In this document: piece by piece, positions 1 through 8,559 of the stretch | Numbering within the stretch: position 1 is the stretch's first letter | How the letters are laid out: each line of letters starts with the position of its first letter | Made by a program: the position numbers and the translations under genes | Source of the DNA: Bacillota bacterium | GTDB taxonomy: Bacteria > Bacillota > Clostridia > Lachnospirales > Lachnospiraceae | Assembly: GCA_023409535.1 (NCBI GenBank) | Contig: JAEYGZ010000036.1 | Span: 62,001 to 126,000, forward strand | Direction of reading: 5' to 3' | DNA: 64,000 bases | The notes under the pieces: generated by a model | Database searches by the model: none | Told to the model about the DNA's origin: nothing | The model's input: the letters and a program-made list of their open reading frames with translations, nothing else

Positions 1-1
1 C

Positions 2-568
2 GGAAAGTGGGTTCTTAGAACTGCCTGTGTTCAGTTAAAACAATGGGCGGAACAATATCCTGATATTACCATGGCGGTCAATTTGTCGGCAAGACAGTTT
101 AAGGACAGGGATATCGTGAGAACGGTTTATGATATTATTGAAGAAACCGGGATTAATCCTGGTCATTTGGAACTTGAGATTACAGAAAGTGTTGCGTTGG
201 ATGATATTGAATACACCATTAAGACCATTGAAGAGCTTAGAAGGCTTGGTGTGAATTTTTCATTGGATGACTTTGGAACAGGCTATTCCTCCATGAGTTA
301 TCTGAAGAGACTGCCGGTGAGCAACCTTAAGATTGATAAAAGCTTTCTTGACACGGTTATGGAGGATGAAAGTGATCAAAAAATCATCCAGACCATTATC
401 AGTCTGGCAAGAAATCTTGACTTATTTGTCATTGCTGAAGGTGTAGAAAGCTTTGACCAGGAGCAGTTCTTGAAGGATTCCAATTGTGATAAGGCACAAG
501 GATATCTCTACAGCGAGCCGGTCCCGCAGGATAAAGCGGAAACCTTTCTGCAAGATAAGGCCTTATAG
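2..568 (+). CDS. EAL-domain c-di-GMP phosphodiesterase, C-terminal part (5' truncated by window edge)
   Basis: The reading frame is open from base 2, so this is the C-terminal part of a longer protein; an internal Met at 71 is not the start. It should hydrolyse cyclic di-GMP to pGpG. Visible EAL-family signatures in order are NLSARQF, EITES, DDFGTGYSS (metal-binding Asp pair), LKIDKSF and VIAEGVE, so the active-site half looks intact. The EAL tripeptide itself and any sensory, PAS or GGDEF domain lie outside the window. The next gene starts 20 bases downstream on the same strand. Family assignment is firm; enzymatic activity is inferred from the motifs. Confidence 0.93.
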   Translation, partial: GKWVLRTACVQLKQWAEQYPDITMAVNLSARQFKDRDIVRTVYDIIEETGINPGHLELEITESVALDDIEYTIKTIEELRRLGVNFSLDDFGTGYSSMSYLKRLPVSNLKIDKSFLDTVMEDESDQKIIQTIISLARNLDLFVIAEGVESFDQEQFLKDSNCDKAQGYLYSEPVPQDKAETFLQDKAL

Positions 569-588
569 CCTGGGAAAGGGAGATTAGT

Positions 589-1359
589 GTGAAGAAACCT
601 TCAAATAAGCACAATATTGAAAGGATGTTTCTTCTGGTTCAGGTTGTTTTGTATACGATCTTTCTTACACTGGATCTTACAGGCCTAGATGCCGGTAGAT
701 CCAATCAAGTAAAATATATTGTAATTATTCTGTGCTTTTGCTATGCATTTTTTGCCGGCAAAGGCACTGTTCGTTTTTTGAAGGCTGCGTTGCTGTTCAC
801 GGTATTGGCGGATCTTTTTCTGTTGATTATGGACTACTATTTCTATGGCGTACTGGTTTTCATAATTGTACAACATCTTTATGGTGTGCGTCTGGTGATA
901 CTCAAAAGCCGTCAATCAGTCCTTTCCGAGGATGGTGATCTGCGGGATCATACTTATTATTATATAAGAAAACATGTCCTGTCCGGCTATATCATTAGAG
1001 TTATTCTTCAGGCTGCGGCAGCGTCCGTAATTTGTATAATGCTAAGTATCTTAGACGTATCCCTGGAGCTTCTTTCCGTGGTATCAATTTACTATTTCAT
1101 ATTAATTTCGTCTAATGTAATTTCTTCGATCAGGCTTGCATTTTTATCTCCCCGGGATAAAGGTAATGTTCTTTACGGAATAGGAATGCTCCTCTTTCTG
1201 CTCTGTGACATTAATGTTGGACTTTATAATCTATCGGGCTTTATTGCAATGCCTGAGAATGCATACCATCTGATTTATGCCGTCTCCTCACTCCTGATGT
1301 GGACTTTTTACGCTCCTGCTCAGGTGTTGATTGCGATAAGCAGCAGATATTCTAAGTAG
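589..1359 (+). CDS. Polytopic membrane protein, possibly YhhN/TMEM86-like
   Basis: A 256-residue integral membrane protein starting at GTG, preceded by a purine-rich GGGAAAGGGAG site. It has about seven to eight hydrophobic segments, beginning near residues 13-30, 40-55 and 65-85. The stretch around residues 66-100 (a segment with LADLFLL, then a Tyr-rich loop, then a segment ending in QHLYGVRL) resembles YhhN/TMEM86-type proteins, where a GD..L motif is followed by a segment ending in aH.lY. The match is weak and the Gly-Asp pair is not preserved, so lysoplasmalogenase activity should not be assumed. It lies 20 bp after the EAL gene and may be cotranscribed. No terminator is evident after it. 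Confidence 0.6.
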   Translation: MKKPSNKHNIERMFLLVQVVLYTIFLTLDLTGLDAGRSNQVKYIVIILCFCYAFFAGKGTVRFLKAALLFTVLADLFLLIMDYYFYGVLVFIIVQHLYGVRLVILKSRQSVLSEDGDLRDHTYYYIRKHVLSGYIIRVILQAAAASVICIMLSILDVSLELLSVVSIYYFILISSNVISSIRLAFLSPRDKGNVLYGIGMLLFLLCDINVGLYNLSGFIAMPENAYHLIYAVSSLLMWTFYAPAQVLIAISSRYSK

Positions 1360-1413
1360 CAATATATACAAAAATATAGAAAATCTTTATGTAAAAATAT
1401 ACCATTAAATTTC

Positions 1414-1442
1414 TTGCATATTACTTTGGTTTCTGTTACTAT
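1414..1442 (+). promoter_or_regulatory. Candidate sigma-A promoter for the DUF5688 gene
   Basis: TTGCAT, a 17-base spacer and TACTAT lie about 150 bases before the DUF5688 start. The boxes are imperfect and the region is AT-rich, so this is tentative. The rest of the 1360-1593 gap shows nothing else clear. Confidence 0.35.
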
Positions 1443-1593
1443 TTTTCTATCAAATCTGATTTATTCTTATTTCCTATGAGCTGTTTCATGGCTCAATTAC
1501 CCACATATTGAAAGCTTTATACTGCTATATGAGAAGTCAATGTTGTTCTTTCTATGCAAATCTATTATTTTATCTTAAGGAGGTTACCAATCT

Positions 1594-2556
1594 ATGATTC
1601 AGGTCGTTAGGGAAACAACAGCAGAGTACAGTTATTTTATCAATCAGATCCTCACTTTGATTACACAGAGAATGGGGAAGGAATATCATGCCCGGATTTT
1701 AAAGGTTACTAAGAACAATTCGCTGGAGTTAGAAAGTCTTGTATTGTTGAAGGAAGGGAAGAACTTTGCTCCGAATATCTACCTGCAGCCTTATTATGAG
1801 GCATACAGACAAGGTACCGGTATACTCGAACTTGTTGATAGAATCTGCAATATTTACCGGAGCTGCAATACTCCGATTGTGGAAGAAGGTTTTCGCTATT
1901 CCTTTGAGGAGATGAAGCAGCACATAATTTACCGGTTGGTCAACTATGAGAAGAATCAGCAGCTGTTGGAAACAATTCCTCATATGAGATATTTGGACCT
2001 GGCAATCACATATCATTGTTTGGTACGGGATGATATGGATGGGATCGGAACCATCCGTATCACGAATGAACACATGAATTATTGGAAAACACAGCTAAAT
2101 GAAGTCCATGCACTGGCTGTAAAGAATACGAAAGATCTTCTCCCAAGCTGTATTAAAAGTATGGAAGAGGTGATCAGGGGAATGATCTCGCAGGAAAATG
2201 AGCAGGGAGATGCGAAAGTTTTTGGGGAATATACTGATGAAAGGTCAGATATTCTTAGCCATCAAAAAAGGCATGGTATGTATATATTAACGAATGATAA
2301 AGGGATTAACGGTGCTGCATGTTTATTATACGATAAAGTGCTGTCCGAATTTTTTGATCAGGTTCAATCTGATTTTTTCATATTTCCAAGCAGTGTTCAT
2401 GAAGTAATATTAGTTCCTGCACTTGACCAAAGCAGAGGAAAAGAGTATGGGGATATGGTACGTGAAATTAATGAGACACAGGTTGCACCGGAGGAAGTGC
2501 TATCCAATCATGTGTATTTTTATTCAAAGAAAAAAGGAATTATACAATTGGAATAG
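1594..2556 (+). CDS. DUF5688 family protein
   Basis: A 320-residue soluble protein without signal peptide or membrane segment, started by ATG with an AAGGAGG site 10 bases upstream. The layout matches DUF5688 proteins, which are abundant and often multicopy in Lachnospiraceae: an N-terminal part with NNSLELESLVLLKEGKNFAP, a block near residues 60-75 with IYLQPYYEAYRQG, and a C-terminal half with an ITNDKGINGAACLLY-type motif followed by FFIFPSSVHEVILVP. The family has no established biochemical role. The downstream repeat protein starts about 65 bp later and may be cotranscribed. The family name is from memory of the conserved blocks. Confidence 0.75.
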   Translation: MIQVVRETTAEYSYFINQILTLITQRMGKEYHARILKVTKNNSLELESLVLLKEGKNFAPNIYLQPYYEAYRQGTGILELVDRICNIYRSCNTPIVEEGFRYSFEEMKQHIIYRLVNYEKNQQLLETIPHMRYLDLAITYHCLVRDDMDGIGTIRITNEHMNYWKTQLNEVHALAVKNTKDLLPSCIKSMEEVIRGMISQENEQGDAKVFGEYTDERSDILSHQKRHGMYILTNDKGINGAACLLYDKVLSEFFDQVQSDFFIFPSSVHEVILVPALDQSRGKEYGDMVREINETQVAPEEVLSNHVYFYSKKKGIIQLE

Positions 2557-2620
2557 CCCATGGACAAAACAATATTTGGATGTTATAATCAGAATTACAA
2601 AATTGGGAGGGATGACTGTT

Positions 2621-3337
2621 ATGTTAACAAGAGAAGATTTATCAGCCATTGCTGTTTTGTTGGATAATAAACTAGTGCCAATGAATGACCGTCTGGACCA
2701 TTTTGAAAACGAAGTATATGACAGATTTGAAAAGATAGACGAACGTTTTAATCAGGTGGATGAAAGATTAAACCAAGTAGATGAAAGATTTGACCGATTG
2801 GAAGCGAGTGTAGATCAAAGATTTAATCAAGTCTACAATAGATTTGATCAAATAGATGATAGATTCAATCAAATAGATGAAAGATTTAATCAAGTAGATG
2901 AAAGATTTAATCAAGTAGACGAAAGATTCAATCAAGTAGACGAAAGATTCAATCAAGTGGATGATAGACTCAATCAAGTGGATGATAGACTCAACCAAGT
3001 GGATGATAGACTCAACCAAATGGATGAAAGATTCAACCAGGTGGATGAAAGATTCAATCAAGTGGATGAAAGATTCAATCAAGTGGATGATAAATTCAAT
3101 CAAGTAGATGATAGATTTAACAGGTTAGAAAGTGAAATGAGGAATGGTTTTAATGAAATCCATGTCATTTTGGAAAATGAAATCAGACCTGATATTCGGC
3201 TGTTAGCTGAGTGTTATCTACCGGCGGCGACACGTTATGAGAAAGCTATTCAGGATCAGGAAAGTATGAAAACTGATATTGAATTACTTAAAAGGGTGGT
3301 TACCGAACATAGCGAAAAGCTGCTAAAAATTTCATAA
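2621..3337 (+). CDS. Coiled-coil protein built of 7-residue repeats (RFNQVDE)
   Basis: A 238-residue protein. I place the start at the ATG at 2621 because GGGAGGG lies 7-10 bases upstream; an ATG at 2612 abuts that site, and a longer frame runs back into the DUF5688 gene. Residues 1-35 form a leader (MLTREDLSAIAVLLDNKL). From about residue 34 to 168 the chain is heptads of the type RFNQVDE: four copies, a 4-residue break (SVDQ), then fifteen contiguous copies. Residues 170-238 are a non-repetitive tail containing NEIHVILENEIRPDIRLLAE. The repeat predicts a long parallel coiled coil with Phe/Leu and Val/Ile in core positions. Function is unknown; a terminator follows directly. Confidence 0.8.
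   Translation: MLTREDLSAIAVLLDNKLVPMNDRLDHFENEVYDRFEKIDERFNQVDERLNQVDERFDRLEASVDQRFNQVYNRFDQIDDRFNQIDERFNQVDERFNQVDERFNQVDERFNQVDDRLNQVDDRLNQVDDRLNQMDERFNQVDERFNQVDERFNQVDDKFNQVDDRFNRLESEMRNGFNEIHVILENEIRPDIRLLAECYLPAATRYEKAIQDQESMKTDIELLKRVVTEHSEKLLKIS
2722..3126 (+). repeat. 21-bp tandem repeat array (in-frame minisatellite)
   Basis: Nineteen variants of a 21-bp unit related to AGATTTAATCAAGTAGATGA encode the heptads of the coiled-coil gene. The array runs in phase with one 12-bp interruption near 2805-2816. Neighbouring units differ mainly by synonymous or D/E and F/L changes, which indicates expansion by slippage or unequal exchange. The 21-bp period keeps frame whatever the copy number. 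Confidence 0.9.
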
Positions 3338-3350
3338 TGATTGACGATGG

Positions 3351-3406
3351 TGCACCTTTATTGTCAGGCAATGGCAGCCTGACAAATTGGTGCATTTTTA
3401 TTGTTT
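3351..3406 (+). terminator. Rho-independent terminator after the repeat gene
   Basis: A 9-bp perfect stem (3361-3369 with 3377-3385) has a 7-base loop. An outer TGCACC/GGTGCA pairing flanks it, and a T-rich tail starts near 3395. Confidence 0.85.
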
Positions 3407-3501
3407 AGGATTATTTGATATGATTTGGAGATTTTCGTTATTTCATACAGAATAACTAACAATTTTTTATGAGAAATTTAGATGATTATACATTTTTTCT
3501 G

Positions 3502-3530
3502 TTCCAATATTTTTTACAATGTGTTATAAT
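3502..3530 (+). promoter_or_regulatory. Candidate promoter of the pyruvate:ferredoxin oxidoreductase gene
   Basis: TTCCAA, 17 bases, then TATAAT. Start of transcription near 3537 would leave a leader of about 190 bases before the nifJ start codon. I see no recognisable riboswitch in that leader. The -10 box is consensus, the -35 is weak. Confidence 0.45.
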
Positions 3531-3724
3531 AATGAATTGATGAACAAAAAACATACGTTGATTCTCATCAATTTGGTTCTTATGGTGATAGAAGTACCCC
3601 ACGCACAAGTTGAATATATCGTATTTTGTTACATATTTAACGGCAATTCTTTCATAATATTCAATTTGTGTGTGAGATACTTTATCACAGGAACCAGGTT
3701 TAAAATTTTAAGGAGGACATTTCA

Positions 3725-6700
3725 ATGGCAAGGAAAATGAAAACAATGGATGGTAATAATGCTGCCGCTCACGTGTCATATGCATTTACCGATGTTGCAG
3801 CTATCTATCCTATCACACCTAGCTCCGTTATGGCCGAAGTAACCGATAAGTGGTCAGCTGAAGGCAGAAAGAATATTTTCGGACAAGAGGTAAAAGTAGT
3901 TGAGATGCAGTCTGAGGCAGGCGCAGCAGGTACCGTACACGGCTCTTTAGCAGCTGGTGCCCTGACAACGACATTTACGGCATCACAAGGTTTGTTACTT
4001 ATGATTCCCAATATGTATAAGATCGCAGGTGAGTTACTTCCGGGCGTTATCAACGTTTCCGCCCGTGCATTGGCAAGCCACGCTTTATCCATATTCGGTG
4101 ATCATTCTGATATTTATGCATGCCGCCAGACCGGTTTTGCTTTCCTGGCAAGCAGCAATCCCCAGGAAGTTATGGACTTGGGCGCTGTTGCTCACTTAGC
4201 AGCAATCAAAGGCAGAGTTCCTTTCTTACATTTCTTTGATGGTTTCAGAACCTCTCATGAGATTCAGAAGATCGAAACATGGGATTACGAAGATCTTAAG
4301 GAAATGGTTGATATGGATGCGGTTGATGCATTCCGTCGTAACGCATTAAATCCTGAGCATCCCGTACTTCGCGGTTCCGCTCAAAATCCTGATGTATTCT
4401 TCCAGGCAAGAGAAGCTTGCAATACATACTATGATGCTGTTCCGGCTGTTGTAGAAGAGTACATGAACAAGGTTAACGCAAAAATTGGTACTGATTATAA
4501 ATTGTTTAACTACTATGGTGCAGCAGATGCTGAGCACATCATCGTAGCAATGGGTTCTGTAAATGATACCATCGAAGAGACCATTGATTACCTGAATGCT
4601 AACGGTGCTAAGGTTGGTCTTGTAAAGGTTCGTTTATATCGTCCTTTCAGCGTGAAACATTTAATTGATACCATTCCTGCATCTGTTAAGAAGATTACGG
4701 TTCTTGACAGAACCAAAGAGCCCGGTTCTATTGGTGAGCCTTTATATCTTGATGTTGTTGCAGCATTAAAGGACAGCAAATTTGCAAATGTACCTGTATT
4801 CAACGGTCGTTACGGTTTGGGCTCCAAGAATACTACACCTGCACAGATTATTGCAGTTTACAAGAACACAGCGAAGAAGACCTTCACTATCGGTATCAAG
4901 GATGATGTTACAAACTTATCTCTTGATATTACAGAGAATCCTAACACAACTCCGGAAGGAACCATCAGCTGCAAGTTCTGGGGCCTTGGCGCAGACGGTA
5001 CAGTAGGTGCGAATAAGAACTCCATAAAGATCATCGGTGATCACACCAATATGTATGCTCAGGCTTACTTTGATTATGATTCCAAGAAGTCCGGCGGTGT
5101 TACCATGTCTCACTTAAGATTTGGTAAGAAGCCCATTAAGTCCACTTACTTAATTACAGAAGCAAATTTCGTAGCTTGCCACAACCCCTCCTATGTAAGA
5201 AAGTATAATATGGTTCAGGAATTAAAGGACGGCGGTACATTCTTACTTAACTGCGGTTGGGATATGGAAGAGATCGAGAAGCATTTACCCGGACAGGTAA
5301 AGCGTTATATGGCTGAGCACAATGTTAAGTTCTATACCATCGACGGTATCAGCATCGGTAAGGAAATCGGTCTTGGCGGACGTATCAATACAATTCTTCA
5401 GGCAGCATTCTTTAAGCTTGCTAATATCATTCCGGTAGAAGAAGCTGTAAAGTATATGAAGGATGCGGCTACCGCTTCCTATGGTAAGAAGGGTGAAGCT
5501 GTAGTTAAAATGAATCATGATGCAATCGACCGCGGTCTCACAGGACTGAAGGAAATCAAAGTTCCTGAGAGCTGGAAGAATGCTAAGGATGAAGATATCT
5601 TACTTAAGGTTTCAGAGGGAAGAAAGGAAGTTGTTGACTTCGTTAACAATATCCTGACACCTATTAATGCTCAGCAGGGTAATGACCTTCCGGTATCCGC
5701 ATTTGTTGAGAATTCAAACGGTACCTTACCTCAGGGCTCAGCAGCATATGAGAAGCGTGGTATTGCAGTTGATGTTCCTACCTGGGAGCCTGAAAATTGT
5801 ATCCAGTGTAACTTCTGTTCCTATGTTTGTCCTCATGCAGTAATCCGTCCGGTTGCATTAACCGCTGAGGAAGCTGCTAACGCACCTGCAGGAATGAAGA
5901 CAACAGATATGACAGGTATTCCTGGAATGAAGTTTGCAATCACAGTATCAGTACTTGACTGTACCGGATGCGGGTCCTGTGCAAATGTATGTCCCGGTAA
6001 GAAGGGCAATAAGGCGCTTACCATGCAGTCACTTGATTCTCAGCTTGCCGAGCAAAAGAACTTTGAATATGGCTTTGGCTTAGAAGAGAAGCCTGAGGTT
6101 GCTGAGAAATTTAAGGATGTAACCGTTAAGGGCAGCCAGTTTAAGCAGCCGTTACTTGAATTCTCCGGTGCCTGCGCAGGTTGTGGTGAAACACCTTATG
6201 CGAAGTTAGTAACACAGTTATTTGGTGAGAGAATGTACATTGCCAATGCAACAGGCTGTTCCTCTATCTGGGGCGGTTCCATGCCTTCCACACCTTATAC
6301 TGTAAATAAGAAGGGACAGGGTCCCGCATGGGCTAACTCCCTGTTCGAGGATAATGCAGAGTTTGGTTTAGGTATGTCACTTGCTCAGCAGTCCATGAGA
6401 AACAGATTAAAGGATAAGGTTACAGCATTAGCAGCATCTACCGATAAGGAAGATGTTAAGGCTGCAATTGCAAGATATATTGAAACATTTGAAAGCGGCC
6501 GTGAGAACTCCGGAGCAACCAGTGCACTTGTAAGAGCACTTGAAGCATGCGGATGTGCAGAAGCGAAGGATATCTTAAAGGATAAGGACTTCTTATCAAA
6601 GAAATCTCAGTGGATCTTTGGTGGTGACGGTTGGGCTTATGATATCGGCTTCGGCGGCCTTGACCATGTGATCGCAAGCGGTCAGGACGTTAATATCTTA

Positions 6701-7264
6701 GTATTCGATACTGAGATTTACTCCAATACAGGCGGACAGTCCTCCAAATCCACACCTACCGGTGCAATTGCTCAGTTCGCAGCTGCCGGTAAGGAAGTGA
6801 AGAAGAAGGATCTGGCAGCAATTGCTATGAGCTATGGTTATGTATATGTAGCACAGATCGCTATGGGCGCAGATTACAACCAGACAATTAAGGCGCTTGT
6901 TGAGGCTGAAAGCTATAACGGTCCTTCCATCGTTATCGCATATGCTCCTTGTATCAGCCATGGTATCAAGGGCGGTATGACAGTATCCCAGACTGAAGAG
7001 AAGAACGCTGTGGCTGCAGGTTACTGGAATACCTTCCGTTATGATCCTCGTCTGGTTCAAGATGGCAAGAATCCCTTCCAGTTAGACTGCAAGGCTCCTT
7101 CTGCAAGCTATCAGGACTTCATTAAGAATGAGGTACGTTACAGTGCACTCAGCCGTCAGAATCCGGAGAGAGCAGAGCAGTTATTTGCAAGTGCTGAGAA
7201 GAATGCAAAGGCTAAGTATGAGCATTTGGTAAAGCTTTCCCAACTGTACGGATCTAACGAATAA
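3725..7264 (+). CDS. nifJ: Pyruvate:ferredoxin (flavodoxin) oxidoreductase, single-chain
   Basis: A 1179-residue single-chain enzyme that oxidatively decarboxylates pyruvate to acetyl-CoA and CO2, reducing ferredoxin; it is the central pyruvate enzyme of clostridial fermentation. All expected domains are present: N-terminal pyruvate domain (AIYPITPSSVMAE; VVEMQSEAGAAG with the catalytic Glu), middle domains, a ferredoxin domain with two [4Fe-4S] motifs (CIQCNFCSYVCPHA near 692 and CTGCGSCANVCPGK near 745), the CAGCGETPY motif near 816 for the proximal cluster, and the TPP/Mg site (GDGWAYDIGFGGLDH; NTGGQSSKSTPTGA). AAGGAGG precedes the ATG. Codon use is strongly biased to a limited set, as expected of a highly expressed gene. 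It is monocistronic, with its own terminator. Confidence 0.98.
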   Translation: MARKMKTMDGNNAAAHVSYAFTDVAAIYPITPSSVMAEVTDKWSAEGRKNIFGQEVKVVEMQSEAGAAGTVHGSLAAGALTTTFTASQGLLLMIPNMYKIAGELLPGVINVSARALASHALSIFGDHSDIYACRQTGFAFLASSNPQEVMDLGAVAHLAAIKGRVPFLHFFDGFRTSHEIQKIETWDYEDLKEMVDMDAVDAFRRNALNPEHPVLRGSAQNPDVFFQAREACNTYYDAVPAVVEEYMNKVNAKIGTDYKLFNYYGAADAEHIIVAMGSVNDTIEETIDYLNANGAKVGLVKVRLYRPFSVKHLIDTIPASVKKITVLDRTKEPGSIGEPLYLDVVAALKDSKFANVPVFNGRYGLGSKNTTPAQIIAVYKNTAKKTFTIGIKDDVTNLSLDITENPNTTPEGTISCKFWGLGADGTVGANKNSIKIIGDHTNMYAQAYFDYDSKKSGGVTMSHLRFGKKPIKSTYLITEANFVACHNPSYVRKYNMVQELKDGGTFLLNCGWDMEEIEKHLPGQVKRYMAEHNVKFYTIDGISIGKEIGLGGRINTILQAAFFKLANIIPVEEAVKYMKDAATASYGKKGEAVVKMNHDAIDRGLTGLKEIKVPESWKNAKDEDILLKVSEGRKEVVDFVNNILTPINAQQGNDLPVSAFVENSNGTLPQGSAAYEKRGIAVDVPTWEPENCIQCNFCSYVCPHAVIRPVALTAEEAANAPAGMKTTDMTGIPGMKFAITVSVLDCTGCGSCANVCPGKKGNKALTMQSLDSQLAEQKNFEYGFGLEEKPEVAEKFKDVTVKGSQFKQPLLEFSGACAGCGETPYAKLVTQLFGERMYIANATGCSSIWGGSMPSTPYTVNKKGQGPAWANSLFEDNAEFGLGMSLAQQSMRNRLKDKVTALAASTDKEDVKAAIARYIETFESGRENSGATSALVRALEACGCAEAKDILKDKDFLSKKSQWIFGGDGWAYDIGFGGLDHVIASGQDVNILVFDTEIYSNTGGQSSKSTPTGAIAQFAAAGKEVKKKDLAAIAMSYGYVYVAQIAMGADYNQTIKALVEAESYNGPSIVIAYAPCISHGIKGGMTVSQTEEKNAVAAGYWNTFRYDPRLVQDGKNPFQLDCKAPSASYQDFIKNEVRYSALSRQNPERAEQLFASAEKNAKAKYEHLVKLSQLYGSNE

Positions 7265-7293
7265 GCAGTAATAAAATATAAATATTAATACAG

Positions 7294-7341
7294 AACAGGC
7301 CCGGTAATGATATCTGTGATATCATCAGCCGGGTCTGTTTT
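7294..7341. terminator. Terminator between nifJ and the convergent small gene
   Basis: A long hairpin pairs AACAGGCCCGG (7294-7304) with CCGGGTCTGTT, with an inner TGATATC/GATATCA stem, followed by TTTTG on the plus strand. It overlaps the last codons of the convergent minus-strand gene. Confidence 0.8.
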
Positions 7342-7552
7342 GTGGTGGTGTTATTTCCACGGTTGGAGCGGGAACGATTGGAGGAGCCGCTGGCTCATGA
7401 GTATTTAAGGCTTCCTTCTCCAGTATAGTTGCCAAGGTACTGGCGATTTGTCCGATGATAGCTGTGACTAGCGGAAGCTCCTCCTCCGGGATGCATTTGG
7501 CAATTGCGCAGGATACTGCGGTGACAATTGAAACAAGCTCACAGGAATCCAT
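7325..7552 (-). CDS. Small conserved protein, DUF6774-like
   Basis: A 75-residue protein starting MDSCELVSIVTAVSCAIAK. The ATG at 7552 is preceded by GAGGTG at good spacing, so I prefer it to a TTG six codons upstream. The N-terminal 45 residues are a hydrophobic, Cys-containing helical region (E-E-E-L-P-L-V-T then a QIASTLATIL helix), matching short Lachnospiraceae proteins I recall as DUF6774. The C-terminal 25 residues are Pro/Ala-rich and disordered. No function is known. It is convergent with nifJ, and its last codons fall inside the nifJ terminator hairpin. Confidence 0.6.
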   Translation of the reverse strand: MDSCELVSIVTAVSCAIAKCIPEEELPLVTAIIGQIASTLATILEKEALNTHEPAAPPIVPAPTVEITPPQNRPG

Positions 7553-7814
7553 AAACTTCACCTCAATCAAATATATGAAGCAGGATATGTTATTTTTCCT
7601 AAATGAATCAAATAAGGGAGAGGGACGGTCTGCTTCTTATATATTCCCAATAGAGTAATCTGATCATAACAGTATCGAAGATTGGCAGCAAAATAAGGAA
7701 TATGGTTTGAGTTAATATATAACGGTATATCTGATATGCTGTATGCTGATCGGAAATCCACTGCTTAAGGTTATTAATAGATTGGCTGTCAAAATGCTAA
7801 AATAGAATAATTAT
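7553..7814. other. Intergenic stretch with no supported gene
   Basis: Together with the terminator at 7815-7861 this separates the small gene from the ABC exporter operon. Short open frames occur on both strands but lack ribosome binding sites and recognisable content. I see no repeat or RNA gene. Confidence 0.5.
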
Positions 7815-7861
7815 AACAAAAAACAGGATTGCTTTTACTTTTGTAAAAAATAATCCTGTTT
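7815..7861 (-). terminator. Terminator of the XRE-ABC exporter operon
   Basis: AAACAGGATT (7821-7830) pairs with AATCCTGTTT (7852-7861), with an inner CTTTTAC/GTAAAA stem. On the minus strand the stem is followed by a T-rich tail. Confidence 0.75.
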
Positions 7862-7914
7862 ATCCTTGTGTTAATTCATACAAAGTAGATGCATTTTTTA
7901 TTGCGGGCAAAATT

Positions 7915-8559
7915 TTATAAATCAACCTGATCAAAATGCTTTACAGAAATCCGGTATGCAGCCATCATTCCGATACTATATACTATTGTGCCGACAGCCA
8001 GTATGGGCAGCTGCCGCAGCATCATGTCCGGCGCAACGCTGTCAAGCCACTCGAACCCCGGAAAATGAACCAGCACCTCCATAATAATCACTGCAATAGA
8101 GGCTGGAATAATTGCCAGAAGGAACGCCTTATCCACTTTATAGGCTGTTTTAAAAAACTGCGTCAGCAAAATTACATTGAAGATCGCATATATCATTAGT
8201 CCAAAACCATAGTAAGCCGCATTTGCTTCAATGCCAGCCGGATTGCCATCGGGCAAAACATGAACGCGCAGTACGGCAAAAGGCAGAGAAATAAGCAGTT
8301 GTGTCATTTGAGCCAAAACCATAAGCAGGCACTTGGCTTTCACTGTATCCCTTTTTTGTACCGGCAGCAGAGCGGTATAGTAAATATCGTTTGTTTCCCG
8401 GCCATACAGGAAAGTAAGATAGGGAGCAAGGCAGCCGAACAGGAATACCATGCCATAAGGATACGCCGGGACAATAACCAGCGCACCAAGCAATGTAAAG
8501 ATATAAAGATTAGGATGGGCTGCCAGCCGCAACTCCTTGTAAAGAAGATTAGATATCAT
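7915..8559 (-). CDS. ABC-2 type exporter permease
   Basis: A 214-residue membrane protein with about six hydrophobic segments, in the size range of ABC-2 permeases paired with BcrA/YtrB-type ATPases. The start (MISNLLYKELRL) has AAAGGAGACGCT upstream and overlaps the end of the ATPase gene by 11 bp. The motif LLYKELRLA at the N-terminus is typical of this permease group, where a cytoplasmic amphipathic helix precedes the first membrane span. Substrate unknown; candidates are antibiotic peptides or lipids, by analogy with small regulator-ATPase-permease operons. The pump would need the ATPase encoded upstream. Confidence 0.85.
   Translation of the reverse strand: MISNLLYKELRLAAHPNLYIFTLLGALVIVPAYPYGMVFLFGCLAPYLTFLYGRETNDIYYTALLPVQKRDTVKAKCLLMVLAQMTQLLISLPFAVLRVHVLPDGNPAGIEANAAYYGFGLMIYAIFNVILLTQFFKTAYKVDKAFLLAIIPASIAVIIMEVLVHFPGFEWLDSVAPDMMLRQLPILAVGTIVYSIGMMAAYRISVKHFDQVDL

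Noticed and set aside
2768..3103. Minus-strand open frame of 111 codons rich in Ile, His, Leu and Ser repeats
   Set aside because: It is the antisense shadow of the 21-bp repeat array and has no ribosome site or independent support.
2722..3126. CRISPR array
   Set aside because: The repeats are contiguous 21-mers without spacers and lie in a coding frame.
3519..3740. Short plus-strand frame overlapping the nifJ start
   Set aside because: It covers the -10 box and leader of nifJ, has no ribosome site and a hydrophobic nonsense composition.
7567..7761. 64-codon minus-strand frame in the gap after the nifJ region
   Set aside because: No ribosome binding site, no recognisable motif, and unusual Tyr/Ile-rich composition.
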